Below, one piece after another: positions 1-7,481 of a DNA stretch of 20,909 nucleotides. Source of the stretch: a virus. The position numbers were made by a program, and so were the translations under genes. The DNA lies in the IMG/VR virus record IMGVR_UViG_3300038701_000133, positions 1 through 20,909 of that record; one strand, written 5' to 3'. Positions within the stretch are counted from its first letter, which is position 1; each line of letters begins with the position of its first letter. The notes under the pieces are model-generated. The model did no database searches. It saw nothing but the letters and a program-made list of their open reading frames with translations, and had not been told where the DNA came from.

Positions 1-69
1 GAAAGAGAGACGACTGTGCTACTCTTGCCCTGCTTTCCGTGGACTAAAAAGGCTAAAATATCAACATGA
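1..69 (+). CDS. Possible 3' end of an upstream gene (partial)
   Basis: Frame 1 is open from the first base to a TGA at 67-69, giving 22 codons ending in K-A-K-I-S-T. The TGA overlaps the ATG of the next gene as ATGA, the same junction used between many genes in this window, which is why I favour this frame. Frame 3 is also open, but only to a TAA at 45-47, so it cannot be excluded. Too little remains to name a product. Phages of this layout often carry an HNH endonuclease or a regulator just before the small terminase, but nothing visible here supports either. Confidence 0.3.
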   Translation, partial: ERETTVLLLPCFPWTKKAKIST

Positions 70-494
70 AAACTGGAAAAAAGTCTGCCGCTGAGATTGC
101 AACCGTCGTTCCTCAAGAAATTCGCAAAGAGGAACGCTTAATGCCGCCTGCGCACTTGTCCGACCCCGAACGCTACGTCTGGTTGGAGGTGGTCAACGAT
201 CAACCTGCTAACGCTTTCACCCAAGTTCACGCCCCCTTGCTTGAAAATTACTGTCGTCATGTGGTTTTAGGCAGGGTTCTGTCTGATGAGATTGCCAACT
301 TTGACCGGGGGTGGCTTGCGGATGATGATGGGCTAAAGCGTTACGACAAATTGCTGACCATGCACGAACGTGAGGGTCGGGCGGCATCATCTTTAGCGAC
401 TCGATTACGAATTACTCGCCAAGCCGTTCACGAGCTGACCGTGGGTCGCCAAAATGCAAACGCCAAAACTAGCAAGAAACCTTGGGAAATGTGA
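66..494 (+). CDS. terS: Terminase small subunit (probable, P27-like)
   Basis: A 142-residue protein directly upstream of the large terminase, with only 8 bases between them. It is charged and mostly helical. Residues 27-60 contain the L-S-D-P-E-R-Y-V-W segment and a helix. Residues 60-115 form a helical stretch of the kind that oligomerises in small terminases. Residues 110-125 (A-T-R-L-R-I-T-R-Q-A-V-H) precede a basic tail. Length and position match P27-family small terminases, which recognise phage DNA and feed it to the large subunit for packaging. No Shine-Dalgarno is close to the ATG; an AAGG lies about 13 bases upstream, and coupling to the upstream frame may assist. The assignment rests mostly on position and general character; the sequence is weakly diagnostic. 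Confidence 0.72.
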   Translation: MKTGKKSAAEIATVVPQEIRKEERLMPPAHLSDPERYVWLEVVNDQPANAFTQVHAPLLENYCRHVVLGRVLSDEIANFDRGWLADDDGLKRYDKLLTMHEREGRAASSLATRLRITRQAVHELTVGRQNANAKTSKKPWEM

Positions 495-502
495 GGTAGA
501 AA

Positions 503-2023
503 ATGGCTAGGCTTTCTAAGCGAGCCAAGCGCAACATAGATTGGATTCAAGAACACTTGAGAGTACCGGAGGGCAAGCTAGTTGGGTTGCCGGTCAAACT
601 GTCTCCGGCGCAGCGCGATTGGATGGAGATGATCTACGGGTCGCCGACTCGTACTTTCCTTTGCTCTCTGCCTCGTAAAAACGGAAAAACGTCGTTTTCT
701 GCGATGATCTTGCTGCTTCACTTGGTTGGACCGGAAGCGGTGCAAAGCGGGCAACTTTACTCTGCGGCTCAGTCGCGTGACCAGGCTTCAATCTTGCATT
801 CACTGGCGGCTAAGATGGTCAGAATGTCGCCTAGCCTGTCGGAATGGGTCGTGGTCAAAGACAGCGCAAAGCAAATTGTCTGTCCTCAGCTTGGCACGGT
901 GTACAAGGCATTGTCCGCAGATGCCTCTACTGCCATGGGTTTGTCACCCGTTCTAGTGATTCACGACGAGTTAGGTCAGGTGCGTGGTCCACGTTTTGAC
1001 TTGTACGAGGCACTCGAAACCGCTTCTGCGGCGCAGGCAAACCCATTGTCTATCGTCATCTCCACTCAGGCGGCTAAACCTGACGACCTTCTGTCCATTT
1101 TGCTAGATGATGCGCTAAAGTCACACGACCCAAGGGTTAAGGCGGTGCTGTATGCCGTGCCAGAGGACAAAGACCCGTTTGACAGAAAGGAATTGCAAAA
1201 GGCGCAACCGAATTGGCATTTGATGAACCATGACGAGGTGTTTCGTCAGATGGAGGAAGCCAAGCGGATGCCAAGCCGTGAGGCAAGTTTCCGCAACCTG
1301 ATTGCCAATCAGATGGTGGAGGTGTTCTCTCCATTTATCAGCGGGTCAACGTGGAAATCGTGTGGCGATGAGATTGATAAGCTAGAGCAGCAGGAGATAT
1401 ACGCCGGTCTTGACTTGTCTGCACGGGCTGACTTGACCGCATTTATGATGATTTACAAGAGCAATGGCAAATGGAACGTCGAGCCGCACTTCTGGACACC
1501 CAAAAACGGGCTAAGAGACAGGGCAAAAAGGGACAGAACGCCCTATGATGTATGGGTAAACGACGGATATTTGCACGTTACACCGGGGTCAACGGTTGAT
1601 TATGAGCATGTTGCCGAGCATATTTTGCAGATAATTGACGGAAAAAAGGTATCAAAAATTGCCTACGACAGGTGGCGAATTGATATTTTGCGTAAAGAAT
1701 TTGCCAAGTTTGGGGTAGAATTACCCTTAATTGAGTGCGGTCAGGGCTATAAAGACATGTCTCCTGCCATTGATATGCTCGAATCTGAGTTACTTAACGG
1801 TCGGATTAAGCATTCGATGCACCCGGTTTTGACCATGTGTGCGGCAAATGCGATCGTTATCAAAGATCAGGCAGGCAACCGCAAGTTAGACAAGGCGAAA
1901 GCCACAGGCAGAATTGATGGCATGGTGGCTTTGGCAATGGCATTTCACGGAGCAAACCTTGTCGAAGAAGATGAAGGCGACTGGGATGGCTTTTTGAGCA
2001 ACCCGATTGCTTTGAAACATTAA
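503..2023 (+). CDS. terL: Terminase large subunit
   Basis: A 506-residue packaging motor of the HK97/P27-linked type. The N-terminal ATPase has a Walker A-like P-R-K-N-G-K-T at residues 57-63 and a Walker B L-V-I-H-D-E at 151-156, with catalytic E156. A coupling-type motif S-T-Q-A lies near 187-190. The C-terminal RNase H-like nuclease shows the acidic positions expected for metal binding: D304 in G-L-D-L-S, D389 in A-Y-D-R-W and D472 in R-I-D-G-M-V-A-L. The enzyme translocates DNA into the prohead through the portal encoded next and cuts the concatemer. It starts at ATG 503 after a GAGG at 492-495. Full length, with no missing motif. Whether packaging is cos or pac cannot be read from the sequence alone. 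Confidence 0.95.
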   Translation: MARLSKRAKRNIDWIQEHLRVPEGKLVGLPVKLSPAQRDWMEMIYGSPTRTFLCSLPRKNGKTSFSAMILLLHLVGPEAVQSGQLYSAAQSRDQASILHSLAAKMVRMSPSLSEWVVVKDSAKQIVCPQLGTVYKALSADASTAMGLSPVLVIHDELGQVRGPRFDLYEALETASAAQANPLSIVISTQAAKPDDLLSILLDDALKSHDPRVKAVLYAVPEDKDPFDRKELQKAQPNWHLMNHDEVFRQMEEAKRMPSREASFRNLIANQMVEVFSPFISGSTWKSCGDEIDKLEQQEIYAGLDLSARADLTAFMMIYKSNGKWNVEPHFWTPKNGLRDRAKRDRTPYDVWVNDGYLHVTPGSTVDYEHVAEHILQIIDGKKVSKIAYDRWRIDILRKEFAKFGVELPLIECGQGYKDMSPAIDMLESELLNGRIKHSMHPVLTMCAANAIVIKDQAGNRKLDKAKATGRIDGMVALAMAFHGANLVEEDEGDWDGFLSNPIALKH

Positions 2024-2032
2024 GGACACATC

Positions 2033-3328
2033 GTGGCGACATTTTTTCAGACACTGCGACGATTTTTCGGCAATGTTGGCTCAACAGGTCAACAAGACGG
2101 TATCCAATACACGGAACCGTTAACCAAAGTCTACGAGACAACCCCGGACTACGGCATTGATGGTGCGATGCAGGTGTCGGCGGTGTGGGCGGCAACGGAG
2201 TTGCTGTCAGACAACATCGCTTCACTGCCGCTGTTCGTGTACGAGCGCGAACCTGGACCTGACGGACACAAGCAGTTAGCCAGAAATACGACCTTGTGGA
2301 CATTGCTGCACGAATCGCCAAACAACCGGCAGACTCCGATGGAGTTTATTCAGTACATGGTGATGAATCACCTGTTGCGCGGCAATGCGTATGCGAGAAT
2401 CATTCGCAACAACAGGGGTGAGGCGATTGGTTTGGTTCCGTTCTCAGCCGATCAGGTTGAGGTAGAGGTGCTTGACGATCAGAGCATGGTCTACAAGTAT
2501 TACTACGAAGGCAAAGTGACCGTTTATGCGCCTGAGTCCATCTTGCATTGGCGAGACAAGGGCAACGGCGTGGTCGGCATGTCTCGGCTTGATTACATGC
2601 GTTCCACTGTCAACGTGGCAGTCAACGCGCAAAACCATACGTCCAATGTGTTTCGCAAATCAGCCAAGCGTCCTGGTGTATTCATGATTGACCGCCTCTT
2701 AACTGACGAGCAAAGGGATGCCATTCGCCGGAACTATAAGGGATTGGTCGAAGGCAACGAGGATGACTTGCTTGTGCTTGAGGCAGGCGCGAAGTTTGAG
2801 CCGCTTTCCATGACTCCGGCAGATGTTCAGTTGCTAGAGACACGGCGATTTAGTGTTGAGGACATTGCCCGATGGTTCGGTATTCCGTCGGCAATGATTA
2901 ACGACACAAGCAAAACGACGACTTGGGGAACGGGGATTAACGAGTTAATCCAAGGGTTCTACAAGTTTCGCTTGCGTCCGATGCTCGAATCGTTTGAGCA
3001 GGCGATTGATAAGCGGGTTTTGACTGCTGCACAGCGTCGCAAATACACGGTTGAGTTCAGTTTGGACGCTATTTTGCGTGGCTCGCTCAAAGACCGTCTA
3101 GAAATTGGCGCAAATGCGGTGCAAAATGGCTTGATGACACGCAACGAATGGCGACAGCTAGAGAATATGCCGCCGATTGACGGGGCTGACGTTCTGACAG
3201 CGCAGGTTAACTTGGCTCCCATTGGGCAGCTTGGGCAGGACGCAGATATATCGCAGACAATCGAAAGAATGGCTTTGGATTTAGCTGAAATTAAGCAAAA
3301 AGCCAGTAAAATCGAACCAAACGAGTAA
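2033..3328 (+). CDS. Portal protein (HK97 family)
   Basis: A 431-residue portal protein, the usual length for the HK97 family. It starts at GTG 2033, preceded by AAGGA at 2022-2026. Recognisable elements are the early V-S-A-V-W-A-A-T-E-L-L-S-D-N-I-A-S-L-P segment (about residues 49-67), followed by L-P-L-F-V-Y. The L-L-R-G-N-A-Y-A-R-I segment lies around 113-122. Around 280-300 is the D-I-A-R-W-F-G-I-P-S-A-M-I-N-D region typical of these portals. Portals form the dodecameric ring at the unique capsid vertex through which DNA passes. The gene lies between terL and the protease, as in HK97-type late operons. The C-terminal 30 residues are charged and helical. Confidence 0.94.
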   Translation: MATFFQTLRRFFGNVGSTGQQDGIQYTEPLTKVYETTPDYGIDGAMQVSAVWAATELLSDNIASLPLFVYEREPGPDGHKQLARNTTLWTLLHESPNNRQTPMEFIQYMVMNHLLRGNAYARIIRNNRGEAIGLVPFSADQVEVEVLDDQSMVYKYYYEGKVTVYAPESILHWRDKGNGVVGMSRLDYMRSTVNVAVNAQNHTSNVFRKSAKRPGVFMIDRLLTDEQRDAIRRNYKGLVEGNEDDLLVLEAGAKFEPLSMTPADVQLLETRRFSVEDIARWFGIPSAMINDTSKTTTWGTGINELIQGFYKFRLRPMLESFEQAIDKRVLTAAQRRKYTVEFSLDAILRGSLKDRLEIGANAVQNGLMTRNEWRQLENMPPIDGADVLTAQVNLAPIGQLGQDADISQTIERMALDLAEIKQKASKIEPNE

Positions 3329-3344
3329 AAGGACGGGTGGCAAT

Positions 3345-4040
3345 ATGATTCAACGAAAAAATATTAGCCTTGGCGACATTGAGTTGAAAATTGCCGCCAA
3401 TGGTGGGTTCGAGGGGTATGCAAGCGTCTTTGGTGGCGTGGATTCGTATAGCGACACCATTATTAAAGGCGCATACGAGGAAGTGATTGAGCGAGTTAAG
3501 GCAGGCGAGTCCCAAATGCCTAAGATGTTCGTCAATCATAAGTCTTGGGATATTCCCGTTGGCAAGTGGACAAAGATGTACGAGGATGAGAAAGGCTTGT
3601 ACATGGAAGGTGAGTTCACCAAAGGCAATCCAGAGGCTGACATGATTAAAGCCGCGCTTCAGCACGGCACAATCGACGGTCTTTCGATTGGCTTTATGGT
3701 TGGCGACTATGAGATGGTAGAGCAGGAAGATGATTATCTACGCATTATCAAGTCGGTCAAGGAACTTCCTGAGGTTTCCATTGTCACCTATCCTGCTGAC
3801 GAAAATGCCAGAGTAGATTTGACAAGTGTTAAGTCTGCGTTGGATAATATGAACACGGTGAAGGATTTAGAGAATTTCTTGCGCGAGGCAGGTGGGTTTT
3901 CTAAGTCGCTTGCAATGGCAACGGTAAGCCGGAGCAAGCGTTTATTTACTCCGGGTGAGCCGGAAGTAGAGCCTGTTGAATTACCGAACGACATAAAGCA
4001 AATGATTGCTTTGAATCTACTTAAATCCAAATCGGAGTAA
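3345..4040 (+). CDS. Prohead maturation protease (HK97 family, peptidase U35)
   Basis: A 231-residue serine protease that cleaves the scaffold-like delta domain from the major capsid protein inside the prohead. The N-terminal half contains E-G-Y-A-S-V-F-G (about residues 23-30) and N-H at 64-65, with H65 the likely catalytic histidine. D-G-L-S-I-G-F at 111-117 carries the likely nucleophile S114. The L-P-E-V-S-I-V-T-Y-P-A segment (141-151) is also characteristic of the family. Residues after about 160 form a linker and helical tail. The start at ATG 3345 is preceded by AAAGGA at 3328-3333. It lies 5 bases before the capsid gene, its substrate. Confidence 0.93.
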   Translation: MIQRKNISLGDIELKIAANGGFEGYASVFGGVDSYSDTIIKGAYEEVIERVKAGESQMPKMFVNHKSWDIPVGKWTKMYEDEKGLYMEGEFTKGNPEADMIKAALQHGTIDGLSIGFMVGDYEMVEQEDDYLRIIKSVKELPEVSIVTYPADENARVDLTSVKSALDNMNTVKDLENFLREAGGFSKSLAMATVSRSKRLFTPGEPEVEPVELPNDIKQMIALNLLKSKSE

Positions 4041-4045
4041 ATACC

Positions 4046-5236
4046 ATGGCTGACCAAATTAGCGAAATCAAAGCCCTTGCCGAAGTGCAAGGCACTCTGC
4101 TTGAAAAGCACAAAGAGTTGAAGGGTTGGATGGAGAAGGCTAACGGCGAAATCGAAGTCGCCCGTAGCGCATCTGCCGAAACCAAAGCCGCACTTGAGAA
4201 GTTGTCCGACCAATCTGCTGAGTTGGCTGATAAGTGCTTGGAAATTGAGCGTCGTGTTGCCGAGGGTAATGAATCGGCTCAGAAAGCCGCTGAAGAAACC
4301 GCCGGTGAGTTGCTTGTTAAGAGCGACAGCTTCAAGTCAATGACCGAGGGTCGTAGCAAGTTTGCTCGCGTTGAGATCAAGGCTGCTATCGTTAACGCTA
4401 CTGGTCAGAACCAGCCTTTGGTTCCTTCAGACCGTCTGCCTGGCATTATCAACAACCCGAACCGTGTTCTTACGATTCGTGATGTATTGCCTGTCGGTCG
4501 CACGACTTCCAACTTGATCGAATTCACGAAAGAAAACGTGTTCACGAACAACGCCGGTCCTCAGTACGACTCACCCGCCACGGAAAACGTGATTAAGCCT
4601 GAGTCAGGCATCACCTTCACTTTGGCTTCAGCACCTGTTGTGACTTTAGCTCACTTCATTCCCGTTTCCCGCCAGGTGATTGACGACGCGCCTCAGCTTG
4701 AGTCCTACGTCAACAGCCGTTTGACCTACGGTTTGAAGTTGGAAGAAGAAGATCAGTTGCTTAACGGCAACGGTACTTCAGGCAACATCTCTGGCATCTT
4801 GAACAGCGGCAACTTCACGGCTTATAACCGTGCCGTTACCGGCGACACCAAGTTAGAGACTCTGCGTCGTGCAATCACCCAAGGTCAGTTGAGCGAGTTC
4901 ATGGTGGACACCATCGTGATGAACCCTGCTGATTGGGAAGAAATTGAGTTGCTCAAGGGTACAGACGGTCAGTTTGTGTTCAGCAACCCAGTGGTGATGG
5001 CAGGTCCTCAGATTTGGGGCAAGCGCGTTGTGCCTACCAACAGCATCGCTTCTGGTACATTCTTGGTTGGTGCAATGGCGATGGGCGCACAGATTTGGGA
5101 CCGTCAGGACGCAGCCGTGCAGATTTCTTATGAAGATGGCGATAACTTCAAAAAGAATATGGCTACACTGCTTGCCGAGGAGCGTTTGGCACTGACGGTG
5201 TACCGTCCTGCTGCTTTCATCTCAGGCTCGTTCTAA
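4046..5236 (+). CDS. Major capsid protein (HK97 fold)
   Basis: A 396-residue HK97-type capsid protein. Residues 1 to about 95 are strongly helical and charged and form the delta domain, which acts as an internal scaffold and is removed by the upstream protease. Cleavage probably falls near residues 100-112. The remainder contains family landmarks: D-R-L-P-G-I-I at about 128-134, an I-R-D-V-L-P-V-G-R-T segment, V-S-R-Q-V-I-D-D-A-P near 208-217, L-N-G-N-G-T-S-G-N-I-S-G-I around 239-251, and M-N-P-A-D-W-E-E-I. Codon use leans towards a smaller set, as expected for a highly expressed protein. It is followed by a strong terminator, consistent with extra transcripts ending after this gene. Confidence 0.96.
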   Translation: MADQISEIKALAEVQGTLLEKHKELKGWMEKANGEIEVARSASAETKAALEKLSDQSAELADKCLEIERRVAEGNESAQKAAEETAGELLVKSDSFKSMTEGRSKFARVEIKAAIVNATGQNQPLVPSDRLPGIINNPNRVLTIRDVLPVGRTTSNLIEFTKENVFTNNAGPQYDSPATENVIKPESGITFTLASAPVVTLAHFIPVSRQVIDDAPQLESYVNSRLTYGLKLEEEDQLLNGNGTSGNISGILNSGNFTAYNRAVTGDTKLETLRRAITQGQLSEFMVDTIVMNPADWEEIELLKGTDGQFVFSNPVVMAGPQIWGKRVVPTNSIASGTFLVGAMAMGAQIWDRQDAAVQISYEDGDNFKKNMATLLAEERLALTVYRPAAFISGSF

Positions 5237-5254
5237 ATCTTGATGCTGTAAACT

Positions 5255-5290
5255 AGGGCTTGGTGGCTTAATCGCTATCAAGCCCTTTTT
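5255..5290 (+). terminator. Rho-independent terminator after the capsid gene
   Basis: AGGGCTTG at 5255-5262 pairs with CAAGCCCT at 5279-5286. The stem extends inward through GTGGC and GCTAT, with two wobble pairs, to a TTAATC loop, giving about 13 pairs. A run of T follows at 5286-5290. This is a textbook intrinsic terminator 19 bases after the capsid stop codon. It probably lets capsid transcripts exceed those of the downstream cargo and tail genes, with partial readthrough. Confidence 0.85.
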
Positions 5291-5306
5291 ACTTTTGGGA
5301 AATGTT

Positions 5307-5606
5307 ATGGAACTGATTGACGTAATTGCCAAGGCTCACTTTGAGAACCCTAATCTCGGTGCGGTCGCACGAAAGCAACGTCTACGAATTGGCAAGCCTT
5401 TGGCAGAATACTTGGTTGGTCTTGAACTGGTTGACTACGCAAACCCTCCGAAGGCGGTAGTCACAGAGTCCCCCAAGACAGAAGCGGCAGACCTTGGTGG
5501 GGACGAACCGTCTACGTCGTCGCAACCGGACCAAGCCTCACAAGAGGAGACTGTGAGTACATCACGTCGCGGGCGGCGCAGGAAAACCGGCGAATACTCG
5601 CAATAA
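5307..5606 (+). CDS. Small phage protein of unknown function after the capsid gene
   Basis: A 99-residue protein. I chose ATG 5307 over an in-frame TTG at 5295 because GGGA at 5297-5300 sits at a good distance from it. Residues 1-45 look folded (M-E-L-I-D-V-I-A-K onwards, ending in L-E-L-V-D-Y). The rest is low-complexity, rich in S, T, E, D and Q, and ends in a basic S-R-R-G-R-R-R-K patch. Short proteins with a folded start and disordered tail are common just downstream of capsid genes in siphophages; the role is unknown. Its 3' part overlaps coding sequence for the next gene in the -1 frame (see 5435-5641). It begins the cargo block behind the terminator. Confidence 0.7.
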   Translation: MELIDVIAKAHFENPNLGAVARKQRLRIGKPLAEYLVGLELVDYANPPKAVVTESPKTEAADLGGDEPSTSSQPDQASQEETVSTSRRGRRRKTGEYSQ

Positions 5607-5641
5607 AAGATGCGTGGCGACTGCTAGGTAATGCAAACGCA
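5435..5641 (+). other. Upstream in-frame coding extension of the MptE-like gene, with no canonical start codon
   Basis: The frame of the 5642-6094 gene is open back to a TGA at 5432-5434 but has no ATG, GTG or TTG in between. It nevertheless encodes protein that looks like the missing N-terminus of the family: T-V-Y-V-V-A-T-G-P-S-L from about 5507, then R-R-I-L-A-I-K-D-A-W-R-L-L-G-N-A-N-A leading straight into the L-Y-A-C-D-L-H-W-W segment. The G-P-S-L and nucleotide-binding start are conserved in this family, as I know it. The same DNA to 5606 encodes the tail of the preceding gene in the +1-shifted frame. Candidate explanations are -1 frameshifting from that gene (five Cs at 5470-5474), a non-standard start after GGTGGGG (5496-5502), or a lost or gained base. 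Confidence 0.6.
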
Positions 5642-6094
5642 TTGTATGCCTGTGACCTTCATTGGTGGGATAGATATGCTCACGAAATCAAGTCCGGCTT
5701 TGGTGGCGAGTTGTGGACGCAGTGCCGCATTAGCGCACGGAAGTACGGACTCAAGCTATGGCAAGGGCAATCCATGCCGGGGCTAGGTCGAGATAAGTTG
5801 CACTTTGGCAACAATAGTGGCTATCAGGCTATCAATCTTGCATACTTGCTCGGTGCAGAGTCGATTATCTTGTTAGGATTTGACATGAAGCGCAAGGCGG
5901 GCAAGACGCATTTCTTTGGCGATCATCCCTATCACCGGAACCACGAAGGTCCTACCGACCCAATTATGCAACGCTGGTGCGGCAACTTTAAGCAGTTAGC
6001 ACAGGATTTGTCCCACGAAGGCGTTAAGGTCTACAACGCCACCAGAGAAACGGCTTTGACAGCGTTTGAAAAACGAGAGTTAGAGTTATGCTGA
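5642..6094 (+). CDS. MptE/DUF115-like protein (sugar-pathway associated)
   Basis: The first standard start is a TTG at 5642, giving 150 residues, but the true product is probably about 45 residues longer at the N-terminus (see 5435-5641). From the TTG, residues 2-9 read Y-A-C-D-L-H-W-W. Residues 56-72 contain G-N-N-S-G-Y-Q-A-I-N-L-A-Y-L-L-G-A, then S-I-I-L-L-G-F-D-M. Residues 92-96 read F-G-D-H-P, and V-Y-N-A-T precedes the C-terminus. This pattern matches a family common in phages and prophages whose fold resembles 6-hydroxymethylpterin pyrophosphokinase MptE and DUF115 proteins, the latter linked to protein glycosylation. Its reaction is not established. It overlaps the next gene by 7 bases, so it is translated with the glycosyltransferases. 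Confidence 0.75.
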   Translation: MYACDLHWWDRYAHEIKSGFGGELWTQCRISARKYGLKLWQGQSMPGLGRDKLHFGNNSGYQAINLAYLLGAESIILLGFDMKRKAGKTHFFGDHPYHRNHEGPTDPIMQRWCGNFKQLAQDLSHEGVKVYNATRETALTAFEKRELELC

Positions 6095-6759
6095 CCATAT
6101 TTTGCGGGTTTGATAACCGAGAGGCGATTGGATACCACGTCTTTTGTGCGAGCGTCCTGCACCGGGCAAGCATACCAGTTTCGTTTTCTCCTTTGCGAAT
6201 CAGAACCTCAGACCAAGGCACAAACCAGTTTACGGTGTCTCGATTCCTTGTTCCGTACTTGATGGGATACAAAGGCACTGCGGTATTTGCTGATGCTGCT
6301 GACATGATTTGCTTGGCTGACGTGGCTGAACTTGAGCAACAGCTAAAGGACGTTAAAAACCCCGTTGGTTTAGTCAAGCACGACTACAAAACCCGTCACA
6401 AGGTGAAGTACGTCGGCACAGACATGCAAAGCCCGAATGTGGACTACGAGCGCAAGAACTGGGCAAGCCTGATGTTAATGGATTGCGAGAATCCGGCATG
6501 GAAGTCGGTTACGCCAAAGTCGCTAAACACATGGAGCATGATTGACCTGCTGAAATTCAAGTTCCTTGATGACAGCGAGATCACCGAAATCCCTGACTGC
6601 TGGAATCGTCTTGTTGACGAGGGGCAAAGCGTTGAGGGAGCGAAGATACTGCATTGGACAGCGGGCATCCCCGGATTCAAGCATTACGCCGACGCACCAG
6701 GTGCTGACTTGTGGCGCAAAGAACTGGAACGGACGTGCTACCCATTACATACGCCATAA
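6088..6759 (+). CDS. Glycosyltransferase, GT8-like (GT-A fold)
   Basis: A 223-residue putative sugar transferase. It opens with I-F-C-G-F-D-N-R-E-A-I-G-Y-H-V (residues 4-18), typical of GT8-related enzymes. A-V-F-A-D-A-A-D-M at 65-73 supplies the acidic D69-x-x-D72 motif that would bind the metal and nucleotide-sugar. Residues 95-120 carry the V-K-H-D-Y segment, N-W-A-S-L-M-L follows at about 124-130, and H189-W190 lies in a late H-W-T-A-G segment that in GT8 enzymes also contacts the metal. Donor and acceptor cannot be inferred. It starts at ATG 6088 inside the end of the previous gene and overlaps the next. Confidence 0.85.
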   Translation: MLTIFCGFDNREAIGYHVFCASVLHRASIPVSFSPLRIRTSDQGTNQFTVSRFLVPYLMGYKGTAVFADAADMICLADVAELEQQLKDVKNPVGLVKHDYKTRHKVKYVGTDMQSPNVDYERKNWASLMLMDCENPAWKSVTPKSLNTWSMIDLLKFKFLDDSEITEIPDCWNRLVDEGQSVEGAKILHWTAGIPGFKHYADAPGADLWRKELERTCYPLHTP

Positions 6760-7481
6760 AGTCGGCTCTCACGTCGCCTAAGTTTGGCAAAGCGTTTGCC
6801 AAAGGGTGCAAGGGTCAGTTGGTCTACCACGACAAGCTACCTGCCGAGGGAGGCATCGCCATGTTCGGGCATCCTGATCTCATGTCAATGCTTCATGAGG
6901 CGCAAGACCAAGGCAGGGACTGGTACTACGGCGACAAAGCGTATTTTGGACGTGAGGCGTACTATCGAGCCACCAAGAACGCCTACATGCACAATGCGGT
7001 AGGCGAACCTGACTACAAAAGGTTATCTAAGATAGGCATCAAAGCACAGCCGTGGCGCAATGGCTCATACATCTTGCTTTGCCCGCAAAGTCCGCTTTTC
7101 TTTGCCATGCAGGGAAAAAATCGAAATGAGTGGATTTACTCTGTGACCAAAGAGTTGAAAAAGCACACCAACAGAAAGGTCAGGGTCAGGGAAACCAAGA
7201 AAAGCCCCGGCACAGAGAGCGCGTTTAGGAAGTCGCTTGACGACGTATGGGCAGTCGTTGTGCATTCGTCGATGGCAGGAACACAAGCGGCTATGCACGG
7301 CGTTCCTTGCTTTGCTACTGACCCTGATTGCACGTCTGCCGCATTTGGGTCAACAGACCTATCCTTAATTGAATCGCCGGTCAAACCGGATAATCGTGAC
7401 GACATGGCTGCTGTGTTGGCGGCTAATCAATGGACGCTTGATGAAATCGCATCGGGCATGGCATGGGAGCATATCAAATGA
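6735..7481 (+). CDS. GT-B-like putative glycosyltransferase or sugar-binding protein
   Basis: A 248-residue protein when started at GTG 6735, which has GGAACGG just upstream; a GTG at 6711 would add eight residues. A Y-Y-G-D-K-A-Y-F segment lies at about 64-71, P-W-R-N-G-S-Y-I-L-L-C-P-Q-S at 106-119, and V-V-H-S-S-M-A-G-T-Q-A-A-M-H-G-V-P at 175-191. The last resembles the donor-binding region of GT-B enzymes, where a histidine-serine turn is followed by a helix and G-x-P. The C-terminal Q-W-T-L-D-E-I-A-S-G-M-A-W is a recurrent ending in this phage-associated family. The function is inferred from the GT-B-like motif and from sitting between two other sugar genes; no substrate is visible. Confidence 0.68.
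   Translation: MLPITYAIKSALTSPKFGKAFAKGCKGQLVYHDKLPAEGGIAMFGHPDLMSMLHEAQDQGRDWYYGDKAYFGREAYYRATKNAYMHNAVGEPDYKRLSKIGIKAQPWRNGSYILLCPQSPLFFAMQGKNRNEWIYSVTKELKKHTNRKVRVRETKKSPGTESAFRKSLDDVWAVVVHSSMAGTQAAMHGVPCFATDPDCTSAAFGSTDLSLIESPVKPDNRDDMAAVLAANQWTLDEIASGMAWEHIK

Noticed and set aside
1860-2321. 153-codon open frame on the minus strand across the terL/portal junction
   Set aside because: It lies opposite two certain genes, has an odd composition (many P, T, C, R), and resembles no family.
6711-6734. Longer start (GTG 6711) for the GT-B-like gene
   Set aside because: It has no good ribosome binding site and adds residues that look like noise; GTG 6735 has GGAACGG and gives a natural N-terminal strand.
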